Assembly (NCBI GenBank): GCA_008638375.1
Contig: CM018047.1
Span: 50,600,679 to 50,664,678, forward strand
Direction: 5' to 3'
DNA from: Nyssa sinensis
Lineage: Eukaryota > Streptophyta > Magnoliopsida > Cornales > Nyssaceae
Length of the DNA: 64,000 nucleotides
Below are positions 1 to 12,176 of this stretch, one piece after another; within the stretch, counting starts at the first letter, position 1; each line of letters begins with the position of its first letter. The notes beneath the pieces were generated by a model, which worked only from the letters and a program-made list of their open reading frames with translations, did not search any database and had not been told where the DNA came from. Position numbers and translations under genes: made by a program.

Positions 1-1534
1 CCAAGGCCTGCCCTTTGATGGAGTTTCGAGGCACATACGATATGTCAAATTCCCCTAGCTCCACAGAACACTTTACTAACCTTCCTGATACCTCAAGTTT
101 CCTCAATATTGACTTCAGAGGATAGGCAGTTGGGATTTCAATTGGATGAGCTTGGAAATAAGGTCGGAGCTTTCGAGCTGATATGACCAAAGCGAAGGCT
201 AGATTCTCCACCTCTGGATATCTTTTTTTCGTGTCAAGTAGTGCCCTACTGACGTAAAATATGGGCCTCTGTATTCCTCTGTCTTGTCTGACTAATGCGG
301 AGCTGGCCGCGTTTTCAGAGACTGCAAGGTACAAGAGTAGTTTTTCTCCCTGTACTGATTTCGACAAAAGCTCTGGGGAGGCTAGATACTCCTTTAGTTC
401 TTGAAAAGCTTTCTCACATTCTTCCGTCCACTGCAAAGCCTTGTTGCCCTTCAGAGCTTTGAAGAAAGGTAGGCAGCGGTCAATGGATTTGGAGATAAAT
501 CTGCTTAGTGTCGCGATTCTGTCATTTAGTGCCTGAATATCCTTTCTGGTTTTTGGTGACTTCAGTCCAATCAGAGCTTGGATCTGAGTGGGGTCCGCTT
601 TGATACCCCTCTGAGAGACAATGTATCCCAAGAATTTTCCCTTCGTAACCCCGAAGGTACATTTCGAGGGGTTGAGCTTCATCCTGTGTTGTCTGAGGAT
701 ATCGAAGGTCTGAGCTAAGTGCTGGAGGTGACTACCTTTCTGCAGACTTTTAACCAGCATGTTGTCGATGTATACCTCTATGGTACTGTTGAGCAGTGGG
801 CGGAACATCTTGTTCACCAACCATTGATAAGTGGCTCCAACGTTCTTTAAACCGAAAGGCATTACTCTGTAACAGTAGAGACCTCGTTCGGTTATGAAGG
901 CTGTCTTCTCTTGATCTGGAGGGTACATCTGAATTTGGTTGTACCCAGAGTTGGCATCCATAAAGCTCATGAGCTCGTGCCCCACAGTGGCGTCAACTAG
1001 TTGATCTATCCTTGGCAATGGAAAGCTGTCTTTGGGGCACGCCTTATTAAGGTCCGTATAATCAACGCAGACTCTCCACTTGCCATTTTTCTTCTTGACC
1101 AGCACGGTGTTGGCTAGCCACTCGGGATAGAACACTTCACGTATCATTCTGGCTTCAAGCAGCCTCTAGACTTCTTCATTTATAATCCGATGCCGTTCAG
1201 GAGCAATCGGTCTTCTCTTCTGTCTAACTGGTGGATGATCTGGATCTACCATCAGCTTGTGAGTTATGAGGCTAGGGTCTATACCCTCCATGTCTCTGGT
1301 CTCCCAAGAAAATATAGAGAGGTTGTCTTTCAGAAACCTGACTATGTTCTCCTGCTCGGTATGCGTCAGATCTGGGCCGATGTATAAATAGCGTCCCTCT
1401 GATCCTGAACTGACCAACACTTTGATGGGCTCGCCAACAGGTTTGGCTCGGCTGTCTCGTCCCCTTGGGCTCAGGGGTTCTTCAATACTAGATGGGCAAC
1501 CTCGGGAGTGCGGGTGAGAACTGGATCTGCACAA
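1..1534 (-). pseudogene. gypsy reverse transcriptase / RNase H, broken
   Basis: Translation of the minus strand gives recognisable RT blocks: KKKNGKWRVCVDYTDLNKACP near 1100-1030, then the SFMDANSGYNQI block and MPFGLKN, and RNase H-type sequence (KLRPYFQAHPIEI) near 180-120. There is an in-frame TAG at 1166-1168 just upstream of the RT core. The catalytic YxDD box at 761-772 reads Y-I-D-N, so the second metal-binding aspartate is lost. Both defects imply no activity. The frame continues past position 1, where integrase would be expected. Confidence 0.85.
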
Positions 1535-1554
1535 TCCCGAGTGTACTGTAATTG

Positions 1555-2076
1555 CTATTTGGGGGCCTTCTCATTGAGGGCAATAGCATGGCACTCCCGA
1601 GAGGTTGGCTGACATCTTCTGACGGAGTGTACGTTCTGGTTGTGTACATACTTCAGACACTGATAGAGGGTCAAGGTGACCGACCCTATCTGGTGCAACC
1701 AAGGTCTCCCGATTATGACGTTGTAGGGAGATTTCATATTCAACACCATGTACTCCGAGATGGTGGTCTTCTGCCCTTCACCCTCTCCTACAGTAGTAGG
1801 AAGGTCGATTTTCCCCAATGGGGTGCTGAGATTGCCATCAAAAGCTGCCATCACGGCAGTAGAGGGCTTGACGTTGTCGTGGTCCATTCCCATCTGTTTA
1901 AGTGGCTCATGGAACAGCATGTTGACAGAGCTGCCAGTATCGACCAGGACTCTCCTGATCTCGAAGTTGGCAATTTTGAGAGTGATGACGAGGGCATCAC
2001 TATGAGGGCAGTGTACCCCCGCTAGATCTTGTTCAGTGAATTGGATCTCCGGTGCTGGCTTGAGCCTCTTTTCCAC
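1555..2076 (-). pseudogene. gypsy aspartic protease region
   Basis: The open frame of 173 codons contains VLVDTGSSVNMLF, the DTG-type active site of retropepsins, and a downstream VIIGRPWLHQ block typical of plant gypsy protease domains. It lies between gag and RT in the expected order on the minus strand. It is separated from the RT frame by a stop at about 1553, so the pol polyprotein is interrupted. Not expected to be functional. Confidence 0.75.
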
Positions 2077-2238
2077 GTTGGAGATCTATAATACGTTCGG
2101 GGCGGCTCTGGCCTCCCGAGCATATCTCTTTCTTGCCCTGTTGGACATTCCTGTGATAGGGAAGTCAGCATGGAGGACGTAGATGATATGGTTGTTCTGC
2201 CTCTGAGGCTCGTTTCGTCCTTCCCTCTACTCCTGCCT

Positions 2239-3857
2239 TTACTCGGGCCTTTGGTCTGGTCGTTGTTGAGGCTTGTCTTCTTGGGGGTTCTGCCTTCCGT
2301 CTTGCTTGATGAACTCCCAAAGACGCCCCTTCTTTATGAGCTGCTCTATCTCATATCGGAGGGTCCTGCATGTGTTAGTCGTATGTTTATGATCTTTATG
2401 GAAATTACAATACTTACTTTGGTCCCGAAAGCTGGGATCTCCTTTGATTGGTTTCGGCCACCTCAGGTTTTCCCGATCACGAATCTGCCGGAGTACCTGG
2501 TTCGGTGTAGTGTTCAAAGGAGTAAAGTTAGTGAACTCCCTTGGTCCGGAATTGTACACAGCTCTGGGTGCTGCTCTCTTCTCTGGACTTCTGGCCCTCT
2601 TCTTACTGGAGTCTCTTCTGTGGTCTTTCTTCTTGTGATCCTCCCTCTTTGGATTATCCCTCTGGGTCTGATCTTTGCCCTTTTCGGATGTGCGGTTGGC
2701 TTCTTCCAGGTTGATGTATTTCCTGGCCCGATCCATTAGTGCCGCCATGTCGGCTAGAGGGCTCTTTGTCAAGGAGTCTCTGAAGCCACCGTGGGCAAGC
2801 CCAGTAGTTAAGGCAGCTACAAGGAATTTTGGGCTGCAGTCAGTGATCTCCGTGAGTTCGACATTGAAGCGCGCATTGTAGGCTCTGAGGGACTCCTCCT
2901 TATTTTGCTTAACATTTAACAGGAACTCTGGTCCCCTTCTGAGCCTTCTGCTGGTCATAAACCTGTCCAAGAATTGTCTACCGAGCTTATAGAAGCTGGT
3001 AATTGAGTTCGGAGGGAGGTTGTGGAACCATTTCAGAGTAGTTCCCTTCAAGCTGGTGATGAAAGTTCGGCACATAAAAGCATCAGAGGCCCCGCGGAGG
3101 GCCATTGTATGCTGGTAGTGCGAGAGATGATCTCCTGGGTCTCCGGACCCGTCATACAGGGTGAACTTTGGCACCATGAACTTTCTGGGCCTTTCTTCTG
3201 ACATGATGGCATGAGTGAATGGGGTGGCCAGTCTTCCGAGCAGCCTGGCCAACTCGTCTTGCTCTGGAGGGTTCTGAGGTCCTCTCAAGGCAATTGTTCG
3301 GTCCATAGACTCGACAATTTCCTCTACCCTCCGTGGGTCTCTGAGTCTGACATCTTGCGAACCCTGCCTGACAGCCTCGGCTTCTGGGTAGTAGGGTTGA
3401 GTACGTCCCTCGGACGGAGGAGGGTTACGAACTGGAGGGATTGGTGCTGCATGGGGATGAGGCTCCTATGGTGCCGGATGTGCTCCCGAAGCCCTTGGAG
3501 TTGGGGCTCGAGTAGTGCTCTGATAATGGACGTCAGGGACAAAAGCTGATGTTTCCTAGCCTGGAGCTGCTGACGGCTGTGGATCTCTGCCAACGCGGGC
3601 AACACCCTGGGGGTGCCCGGGCTGGTTATTTGGAGCCTGCTCATGGGGCTCTTCATTCTCCGTGGTAACAGGGGGTTGAGTTCCCGCAGGAATGTTGACT
3701 GGTGGGTTAGGAGGGTTCGCCTCTTGATTCTGTGTGAGCGTTGCCAGCGTTCTAGTGATGGCAAGCAACTGTTCCTGCACCAGTTCATTGTGTCGTTTGA
3801 TCGATTCGATCTCTTGTCGCATGGGATTAACCGTTGGCCCCCTTGCTCATGGAGCAA
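2239..3857 (-). pseudogene. gypsy gag, frameshifted
   Basis: The main open frame (2239-3306) has the plant retrotransposon gag domain: YDGSGDPGDHLSHY, MCRTFITSLKG and the WFHNLPPNSI block. A C-terminal zinc-knuckle-like CNFHKDHKHTTNTC follows. A proline- and asparagine-rich N-terminal part with MRQEIESIKRHNELVQEQL (3556-3822) lies in another frame, so gag is broken by at least one frameshift between about 3556 and 3306. It lies directly downstream of the primer-binding region, as expected. Confidence 0.8.
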
Positions 3858-3977
3858 GCGGCCGACGTTAAGAGCTTTGCGGAATCTGAGTATTCTGTCG
3901 CGGTCGGAGATTTGGGGCCATAGTTTTCCAGTAAGGAAAGAGATGAGTTTGTGAATAGAGCACTTGGAGATTAGTCG

Positions 3978-3998
3978 TTCCCACAGACGGCGCCAAAC
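3978..3998 (-). other. gypsy primer-binding site region
   Basis: On the minus strand the LTR is followed by TTGGCGCCGTCTGTGGGAA. This is the sequence commonly found immediately inside the 5' LTR of plant gypsy elements, where the tRNA primer anneals. It fixes the inner edge of the LTR at 3999. Confidence 0.7.
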
Positions 3999-4545
3999 TG
4001 ATGCTGCACTTTTCGACTCGCAATAAGTGTGAGGTCCGTGACCTATAGAACACTCAGAAATAAAACGTACCTTTAGGGTTTAATTTATAGGTCGTGGCCT
4101 TGCCTAAGTTGATTAGGATTCGACGCCATGAATATAGGGATTTGATCATCGGAGATTGCAGTTACCTTGTAGAGTATTGAGTCATAGATGGAGATAATCA
4201 TAGATAGTAGTTTCCTTGTTGAAGACTGTTTCCGTGTTGAAGATTGTTTCCTTATTCCCTGCTTGGCAGTTGTTAAGGAAGCCATAAGATCGGAACCATA
4301 TGAAATGCTGAATGAATATTACCCAGAGCGTAAGGTCTGGAAGATATGTACATGAGAATGCCCTGGAGGCTCCGCCTGCACTGTATGACCGAATTTGTAG
4401 GCTCTGTAGGATATATATACGAGAATGCCCTGAAGGCTTGTGGCTGCTCTGTATGATCGAGATTATCAGTTCTGTATGATCGAGATTATTAACTCTGTAA
4501 GCACACGTGTCTCAAGGTGATTGGTGTGTCTGTTTGTGGTATATC
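3999..4545 (-). repeat. gypsy 5' LTR (putative)
   Basis: The inner edge is fixed by the primer-binding site. The outer edge at 4545 is chosen because the LTR then has TGAT...ATCA ends. It holds internal repeats (an 'ATATACGAGAATGCCCTG' block twice, 'CTGTATGATCGAGATTAT' twice). The outer edge is uncertain because the partner LTR is not in the window and an AT microsatellite follows directly. Confidence 0.5.
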
Positions 4546-4608
4546 ATATATATATATATATATGTATATATATACATATATATATGTATATATATACATA
4601 TATATATG

Positions 4609-4639
<31 letters not shown>

Positions 4640-4640
4640 T
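4546..4640. repeat. AT/GTATATAC microsatellite
   Basis: A run of TA dinucleotides with a higher-order repeat containing GTATATATACATATATAT. No gene content. Confidence 0.9.
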
Positions 4641-5930
4641 GATAATTACAACTAAATACTTACAAAACGAGAATGTTATTTAGTAAGACGGTTATTCTAC
4701 ATTGTTATTCAATGTAGAGTGACGAGTTCTCGTATAATTTCAAAATTTTCGTAATTTTTGATACTTGTTTATTTTAACAAGTCAAGTTTAAATAACTCAC
4801 TACTTGATTTGGCTAGAGTCATTTATAATCCTAAACAAAAAAAGTCAATGTAATGTAAAAAATTATAATAAAAAAATCATATAATTGTCATATATCAAAA
4901 TTTATGTTCTTTTCCACGCACCCAAAAAAAAAAAATTATGTTGATATAAGATTTGAATATTGTGATCCGAACCATGTGAGATGGGAATAAGACCCACTCC
5001 GGAAAGCGTACGTTAAATTTCTCAAGTCAAAACTGCTTTAAAGTTTGGAGACTTCTCAAAGTTGTATTTTAAAAACTTATTTCAAATAATATATCATTGA
5101 CATGACATTGAATAACCAACAATACTTAAAATTTTGTAATTAATATGATTCTATCGTACCAATATCATATCATTTAAAATAAAAATTTGAAAACCATAAC
5201 ATTTCCCCTCCCATCTCATATCACCCAAGTTTTCTATCTTACTGGCAAAATCTTAGCCTTGGCTTATGAAATGCCAAGAGGCTTTGACTTTTGCCCTAAT
5301 TACGTGGCAACTGTCGAGACCAAACCATTAGAAAACAAACCAAACAATATAGTAATAAGGAGCACCTGTGATACTTGATTGTTGACTCACACACATTCTC
5401 TCACATTGACTTGCATAAATAAAGAAGACAGAGCATGCAAAAGTGGAAAAGAGGAGAAAAAGTAACGGATTAATGCTATTCAATCAGAAAGATTCGTTTA
5501 GCATCTAAGTGAAGTTTTGCTATAAATCAGATTTATAGTTTTGCTATAACGGATTGGTGCTATCTAAGTCTCCACATAAATCAGATAAATTTAAATTTGA
5601 TTATTCTCTAATAAAATACACATCTAATGAATTTAATTACTTATTCCTTAACTACTATCACTTAAATTATGCATCGGGGATTAAATAAGAGAATTTATTT
5701 CTCTCATAGAGGCTAAATATACAAAGCCATTGACAATGAAATAATAAAATTTCTAAAAATTTCAATGCTAAGCGAAAAGTTCCGACTCTAAAAATTTCTC
5801 TGAGATAATACATTGTTTGACATATTTTCAAGGTATTTCTATACATTATTGAATTTAAATGTATTTTTGTACATATATATATATATATATGTTCGTTAAC
5901 TCGTTAGAAGTGCTGTATCAGAATAATTAC
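4641..5930. other. AT-rich sequence, no gene recognised
   Basis: No exon or RNA gene was recognised. The stretch has only short frames and a short TA microsatellite near 5874-5890. It lies between the gypsy element and the CACTA tail and is probably transposon or degraded intergenic DNA. Confidence 0.5.
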
Positions 5931-5999
5931 GAGGAATTCCAATTTTTATGCTTTCTTCTAATTAGAAATTCATGAAAAATGAAGGGTGTTGGTTGTTTT

Positions 6000-6125
6000 G
6001 ATATTCCAGGGATGCATAAGGATGAAGGCTAAGATGACAGAGCTCAAGGAGCGGCAGGCCCAGCTAGAGGCTCTTATACAGACGATCCTCAGCCAGTAGG
6101 GAGGCTCTGTTCAGCCTTGGTAAGT
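6000..6125 (+). pseudogene. possible CACTA transposon ORF tail (coiled coil)
   Basis: A splice acceptor-like CCAG precedes a frame reading MKAKMTELKERQAQLEALIQ and ending in TAG at about 6098, followed by a donor-like GTAAG at 6120. The heptad-like, Glu/Gln/Lys-rich C-terminal tail resembles last exons of plant Spm-type accessory or transposase proteins (Transposase_24 style). The location, about 1.9 kb inside a CACTA right end, supports this. The similarity is short and the call is tentative. Confidence 0.35.
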
Positions 6126-6189
6126 TTTTAAAATTATTTACTTTGGTACATTTATTATTTATAAAAAATGTTACGCAAAAAAAAAAAAG

Positions 6190-7145
6190 ATTTCGGCCTA
6201 ACGGCCTACAAACCGCATGACACTTCACATATTCAATAGACTTGCACCAAAAAAGCCCATTTTGGGGTTTTGACAGACCAAAATGTCGGATATCGGCTTA
6301 TCTACATCAAAACCCCATCACACACCTCACAAATGAAAAAATAAAGTTTCACTAACTTACGGCACTCGGTTTGAATGCCCGGTTTGAAACTTATGCAAGT
6401 TTCAGCTCCAAAAAGGCTCATTTTGGGGTTTTGACAGACCAAAATGCCGGATATCGGCCTAACAAAACCAAAACCCAATCACACACCTCACAAATGATAA
6501 AATAGACTTGCACGAACTAGCGGTACTCAGTTCAGATGCCCGGTTTGAAACTTATGCAAGTTTCAGCTCCAAAAAGGCCCATTTTGGGGTTTTGACGGAC
6601 CAAAATTCCGGATATCATCCTAACTACATCAAAACCCAATCACACACCTCACAAATGATAAAATAAACTTGCACTAACTTACGGCACTCGGTTCGGATGC
6701 CCGGTTTGAAACTTATGCAAGTTTCAGCTCCAAAAAGGCTCATTTTAGAGTTTTGACAGACCAAAATGCCGGATATCGGTCTAACTAAACCGAAACCCAA
6801 TCACACACCTCAAAAATGATAAAATAGACTTGCACGAACTAGCGGTACTCGGTTCGAATGCCCGGTTTGAAACTTATGTAAGTTTCAGCTTCAAAAAGGC
6901 CTATTTTGGGGTTTTGACGGACCAAAATGCCGGATATCGGCCTAAATACACCAAAACCACATCACACACCTCACAAATGATAAAATAAACTTGCATGAAC
7001 TTACGGCACTCAGTTCGGATGCCCGGTTTGAAACTTATGCATGTTTCAGATTCAAAAAAGCCCATTTTGGGGTTTTGACAGACCAATATGCCAGATATCG
7101 GCCTAACTACACCGAAACCCCATCACACACCCACAAATGATAAAA
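6190..7145 (+). repeat. satellite array, about 162-bp unit, six copies
   Basis: Six imperfect units, recognisable by the recurring 'CATTTTGGGGTTTTGACAG', 'CCAAAATGCCGGATATCGG' and 'GCCCGGTTTGAAACTTATGC' blocks. Anchor blocks fall near 6259, 6423, 6583, 6745, 6906 and 7069. It lies within the CACTA element and is related in sequence to the arrays at 35.9-37.9 kb and 63.0-64.0 kb. Confidence 0.85.
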
Positions 7146-7149
7146 TAGA

Positions 7150-7589
7150 CTTATGCTACTTTATGCCGTTCTTACTATTTATGCAAGCAAAAAAAAAAAA
7201 AAAACTATTCACATTCTATGTTCATATATATTTAATAATTGTTCTAATCTATATCATTTGATCTTTATTTCAGATCGATCGAGATTATTGCCATGCCGTC
7301 TTTATGTTTTGCATCGAAACTTGTTATTTTTATTTGTTTTTTTTTCCTTTCATGAACATCTGTAGTTACATTTTGGAGACAATTTTTAATTTTTCTATTT
7401 ATTGTTAAATTGTACTTTTACAAATGTACATAATTAGTTTAATATATGAATGTATTTTTCTTTTTTAATATATTCATTTCAGAATGCTTGAATTTTATTG
7501 TATATCAGGTTGGATGATTGATACAGGTTTAAACAGGAATAAAAGAACAAATAAAACAAAGCAAATATGCTTTTAAAAAAAAAAAAAAA
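7150..7589 (+). mobile_element. CACTA internal region shared with the 38-43 kb CACTA
   Basis: The block around 7235-7560 ('TATCATTTGATCTTTATTTCA', 'TTATTTTTATTT', 'ATACAGGTTTAAA') aligns with 42175-42500, just inside the right subterminal repeats of the complete CACTA element. This shows the two elements belong to one family. No coding capacity seen. Confidence 0.7.
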
Positions 7590-8037
7590 CTTTTAGCGAC
7601 GCACACCAATGTGTCGCTAAAGGTAAGAATTCAATTTAAATATACACTTTTAGCGACGCACACTGAGCGTCGCTAAAAGGCACTATTAGCGACGCACAGT
7701 GTAGCGTCGCTAAAAACAACTCTTAGCGACGCACAGTGTAATACCTTTAACGACGCTCAGTGTGCGTCGCTAATAGTGGTTTTCAGCGATGCACACTGCG
7801 TCCTTGTGTAGTATTTATGACGCTTGTCCACAAATATTGGCGACGCATCTTGAGCGTCGCTAATAGTCACCTTTAGCAACACCAAAGGGTTCGTGCATCG
7901 CCAATACTATTAGCGACGCCACTATTTGTGACGCCTTAGCGACGCACGTTTATGCGTCGCAAAAGACTTTTAGCGACGCTCAAAGCCACTATTAGCGACG
8001 CACACGTGCGTCGTTAATAGTGCCTTTTGTTGTAGTG
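7590..8037 (+). mobile_element. CACTA right terminus with subterminal repeats
   Basis: About 18 direct and inverted copies of a TAGCGACGC / GCGTCGCTA motif are packed here. This is the usual form of subterminal transposase-binding repeats in Spm/CACTA elements. The end, read inwards from 8037, is CACTACAACAAAAGGCACT, a canonical CACTA terminus. The last unit (7988-8021) is a near-perfect inverted repeat. The next three bases, GGT (8038-8040), fit a 3-bp target duplication in the Helitron sequence; the left end lies upstream of the window or is lost. Confidence 0.85.
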
Positions 8038-8479
8038 GGTGATGACAAAGGGGGGTTGAATTGGTTTTGTTATGAGTTTTTTGTACCGCTGGTAAAAGGA
8101 AGTTCAGTTTTTAACTGATCTAACTATGAATTGCACATTATGATTAGATGTTGGAGACATTTGTTGTTTACTTGTACTGTTGAATCTTATGTTTAAATGT
8201 TGATTATAATGTATACAATAAAAGATATTATATTAACTATATAATCAAAAAATGCATATATGAAAGATAAAAGGTAAATCTGAAAAGTGTGTACATGTTA
8301 TTTACATGTATTTATGCATTAGAAGCTACTTAAAATGACTTTTCTCAACTAGATATATCTGTAGATAATTGAACTTTGAAAAAAAAAAGGATTTTTTTTA
8401 TCCGTTATTCGCTGTAAAAACAAATGGGGTGCGGTGGGGTCGGGTCTTCCGCAAATGCTATGTGGTGCTAAGGGGCAAT

Positions 8480-11400
8480 TGTCACGACCCGAAACCCACC
8501 CTATGCAGATCTCGTGTCGCGGGGCCGACCCGAAGGCCGTCCCTAATTTTTTCATTCCTGTATCATAGTACTAATATGCAATGTACTAAAAATTTTAACA
8601 ATGAACAACGGAAGTCTTTATCAGTTACAGTAATCCAGCAGAAGTCTTTTAAATAAATTAAACAGTGGAAGTCTATTAAATACATGACATAGTTCTACAT
8701 AAGACAAAATGAGAACTAAACGTAACCAGCACCCGGGGGTGGTGAATACATGGGAGAACTAACATAGACTGGTACAGTACTTCAAAATATCCCCCTACGC
8801 TCTCAGACTCCTACTGGGGTCTTGCAGCGTCATTACCTGAAATGGGGGGTAAGTGGGGTGGAATGAGCTACAAAGCTCAGTAAGTAAATGCAGATCTCCA
8901 ACACTGGTATCGATGATCAATGAATCCATGAACAAGATTATGATAGCCAATTATAAGAATAAGATGCTGTGATAGCCAATGGAAACAATTGCCACGAGGG
9001 CCAATGGAAACAATTGCCACGAGGGCCAATGAACAGTAATCACAATACACAATCAGAAGTATTGGTGTAATAGTGATATGAAGAAATCCAATGATAATAT
9101 AACAACAATGAGGTACTGCCACAATGAACCGATCACAATCAAATCAATCAATGCAAGTCCCTCGAGACTTGAAGAATCATAAGGGATAGTGCCATTCAAC
9201 AATCAAGTTCTGTCAGTCATAAGAGATGCTTTTATTCTGTAACATGCCAGTGAATTTGCAAATGAAATGCCAGTGGAAATGCAATGAGATGCCAGTGATC
9301 ATGCCAGTCAATTGCCGGTGGAAAGCCTTCGAGGAATTCATTCCTGCCACCTGTCCATTCATGGACTTGACCCTTAGGTCTCCAGTCAATACAGAAGCAT
9401 CGGATGGATGTTGTGACTGAGCACAAATCCGGTATTCATAACATATCATGATCATTCATGATTCCATAGAAGTATAAAATGGAATATCATAGATTCAATG
9501 AAAGCATAACAATACGCCTTTCAAGGCATGGTTCAACATGATAACAATGATACAACAGTCAATCAATGTCCACAAGATAGAACAATATCACATTGTGGAT
9601 AGCAATAACATGTGGTACTTTCAAGGCACAGTGAAACATGATAACAATGATACATCAGTCAATCAAATGTCCACAAGATAGGAAAATATCGAATTGTGGA
9701 ACACAAGGATATCAATACATTCAAGAGTATGAGTTTGGCAGTAAAAGAATGAACTTGGCTTGTGGAAACACCACATGTAAGAGAGAGTGATCCACTTACC
9801 TCTATCGTGATCAGAAATCCGTGAGTGTACCCTTGCCTTTCGAGTTCTCTATATATCAGTGAATACGTTTCAGAATAAATGCTATTCATCAAATTTTTAT
9901 GCCTTTCTATCATAAGTATCTCAAATACAAATTTAGACTTTACCATTGAGTCCGGAATGCCGAAGAAAGTCGGTTTAGGCTTTCGCGGAATTCCATTTGG
10001 ACTTTTGTACTTAAAAGGGCAAAATGGTCATTTTTCACTTTCATGGTATTTATCCTTCGGGGTCCCATCTCGTAAAACGGACCCCACCATTGGACTCAAA
10101 ACGTCCGAGATAATAAATTTTGACTATTCATTTGCATCGTTTGGACTTCGTTTGACCCATATTTGAAATAGGGGTATTTTTGTAAAAATTAATATTTAAT
10201 TAATTTTTCTGTTTGGGCCTTAGTGAGATTTCTTAAAACATTTGGGGCCGGTTCATAATTTCCAAAAGCTGCGGTCTGAACCAGTTGGTTCAGAACCAGA
10301 AACCCTAAACCGGTCTGCCCCTCCCCTGAACCAAACGGTTCCGTTTAATTCAAGAACCGGATTCCAATATCCCAGTCCCTATCCTTATCCGTGGTTGGAA
10401 TAAGCCCAAACCCAAATTTCACATCTCCTATCCCTGTTACCAAACAGTCCATTCCCATTTTAAATTCAGAATATCTCATGTCCAAACGACGCAATATCGA
10501 GACAACCGGTCCCAACACGTCGCCGTTTTGATCACCCACTTGACCCCCTTCTTCCCCGATAATCCGGCGGAGGATCAGTAGGGTTCCGGCGTCTCTTCCG
10601 ACGCCGGTGACTGTTCCAGTTCATTTTTATTGACTAGTTTCGATGCCGTTTTACTCCCCATCACATGGGGATCATGAATCCATCCTCCATTTTGATCAAG
10701 ACCTTCTTGATCTTCACGAATATGGGTTTGACCATCTCCGGCCGTTTCTCCGGCCAAGTCATATTTTTCATTTTCGTGGCTGTTTCTTCTCGGTTTTAAA
10801 CCCAATTTGATTCTAAGGTGTTTCTGCACTTCATACCAACATTTTTATAAACTAAATGCAAAGTTTTAAACGTAAAATTAGTGAAACCCAGATTATCCTC
10901 CGAACCTGCAACTCTGATTTTCTCCCTCATTTGTGAACCAAATGAGGTACGGTTTGTTCCTATCAACGCCATTTTTCATGCTTGTTTAGACCCTATATTC
11001 AAAATGAATCGAATCATGCTACAAAATTTTGAAACAGAAACAGTGGCTCACCTCCAAATTCGGATTCCCTTGGTGTTGAGCCCCTCTTCCTCGCAACCCG
11101 TTCCTCTCTCTAACCTTCTCTCTTTCTCATTCTGCTTCCCTCTCCCTTTTAGTTCCTGATCTTTCCTTTTCTCCCGAGAGTGAGAGACCACATGCATATA
11201 ATAAGTTTTTTCCTTCTCTCTCTCTCTCTCTCTCTAGTCAGACCTAACCATGCCCTGAGATCTTCTTACACACTCCAACACCCACTTTCTGTTTCCACCA
11301 CTCCCTATTGAGTGTTATACACTCAACTCCTTACACCCACACATACAACTGTACACACACACACCTTTTGATACATACATATATATATATATATATATAT

Positions 11401-11866
11401 CTTCACCCACTCACACACTCACGGCTGGTAACAGCCCTTTTTGCCCACTTTCTTTTCTTTCCTTTTTTTTTTCTTTCATTTAATATACACATATATATAT
11501 GGTATAATACATTATATAATATATATACATGTATAACTCATAATTATACATATTTTATACATACCTATACGCCCATACATATATGTATATACTAAACTCT
11601 GGGCACATATGCACACACTGATTTCTGGTATACTACGTGTCCGTGAAACATGGGCATGTATGGAAATACGTGTGTGCATGCTTTACGATGCGATGTCCCG
11701 GGGTGCTCGGGTGTTACCCAACACTTGTTACACATTTCAATCATTTACAGTTTCCAGTCATTCATTTTCATGAAAATACCATGATATACATATCTTACCG
11801 TTCAAGTTACATATCTTAACCAACCTACCTCGGTATACGTGACGTATCCCGGGTCGGGATATTACA
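8480..11866. mobile_element. solo LTR, 3387 bp, TSD GCAAT
   Basis: The element begins TGTCACGACCCGAAACCC and ends CCCGGGTCGGGATATTACA. It is flanked by the direct repeat GCAAT at 8475-8479 and 11867-11871. The paralogous site in the other Helitron copy (46865-46880) is uninterrupted, which gives an empty site. There is no internal coding region or second LTR, so it is best read as a solo LTR of a large-LTR gypsy family (the TGTCACGACCC start is common in plant chromoviruses; lineage is inference). It contains partial tandem duplications (9518-9610 vs 9618-9705; 8976-9030) and a CT microsatellite at 11213-11235. Confidence 0.85.
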
Positions 11867-12176
11867 GCAATGCTCCATGGTGGATATGTAGAGTAGCCTA
11901 TCTTCACATCCATTTTAAGCACCCAAAAAAAAAAAAAAAGATAAAAAAGTAAATTTGAAAATTGTGTATGCTATTTACATGTATTTATATATTAGAAGCT
12001 GCTTAACGTGACTTTTCTCAGTTAGATATATCCGTAGATAATTGAACTTTGAAAAAAAATTGGATTTTTTTTATCCGTAATTTGCTCTCAAGACAAACGG
12101 GGTTTAGTTTCTATTGTTGAATTTTGTTGTTATTGTTGTACCTTCTCAAATTTTTCTTCCAATGTTTTTACTGCAG

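Larger units (their letters stand above)
1..4545 (-). mobile_element. Ty3/gypsy LTR retrotransposon, 5' portion, degenerate
   Basis: Reading right to left on the minus strand I see an LTR (3999-4545), a primer-binding-type sequence, gag, an aspartic protease and reverse transcriptase running into RNase H at the window edge. The integrase and the other LTR lie outside the window, so the target-site duplication cannot be tested. The gag and RT wording resembles plant gypsy elements of the Tat-like group; that lineage assignment is from memory. Stops and frame breaks separate the domains, so the copy is dead. The nested position suggests it landed inside the CACTA element whose right end is at 8037, but the CACTA left end is not in the window. 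Confidence 0.9.

Noticed and set aside
2170..2739. 189-codon plus-strand frame
   Set aside because: It is the complementary shadow of the gypsy gag frame and has leucine-rich, unstructured composition.
6190..7145. CRISPR-like array
   Set aside because: Units are about 162 bp, adjoin without spacers, and lie in a plant transposon.
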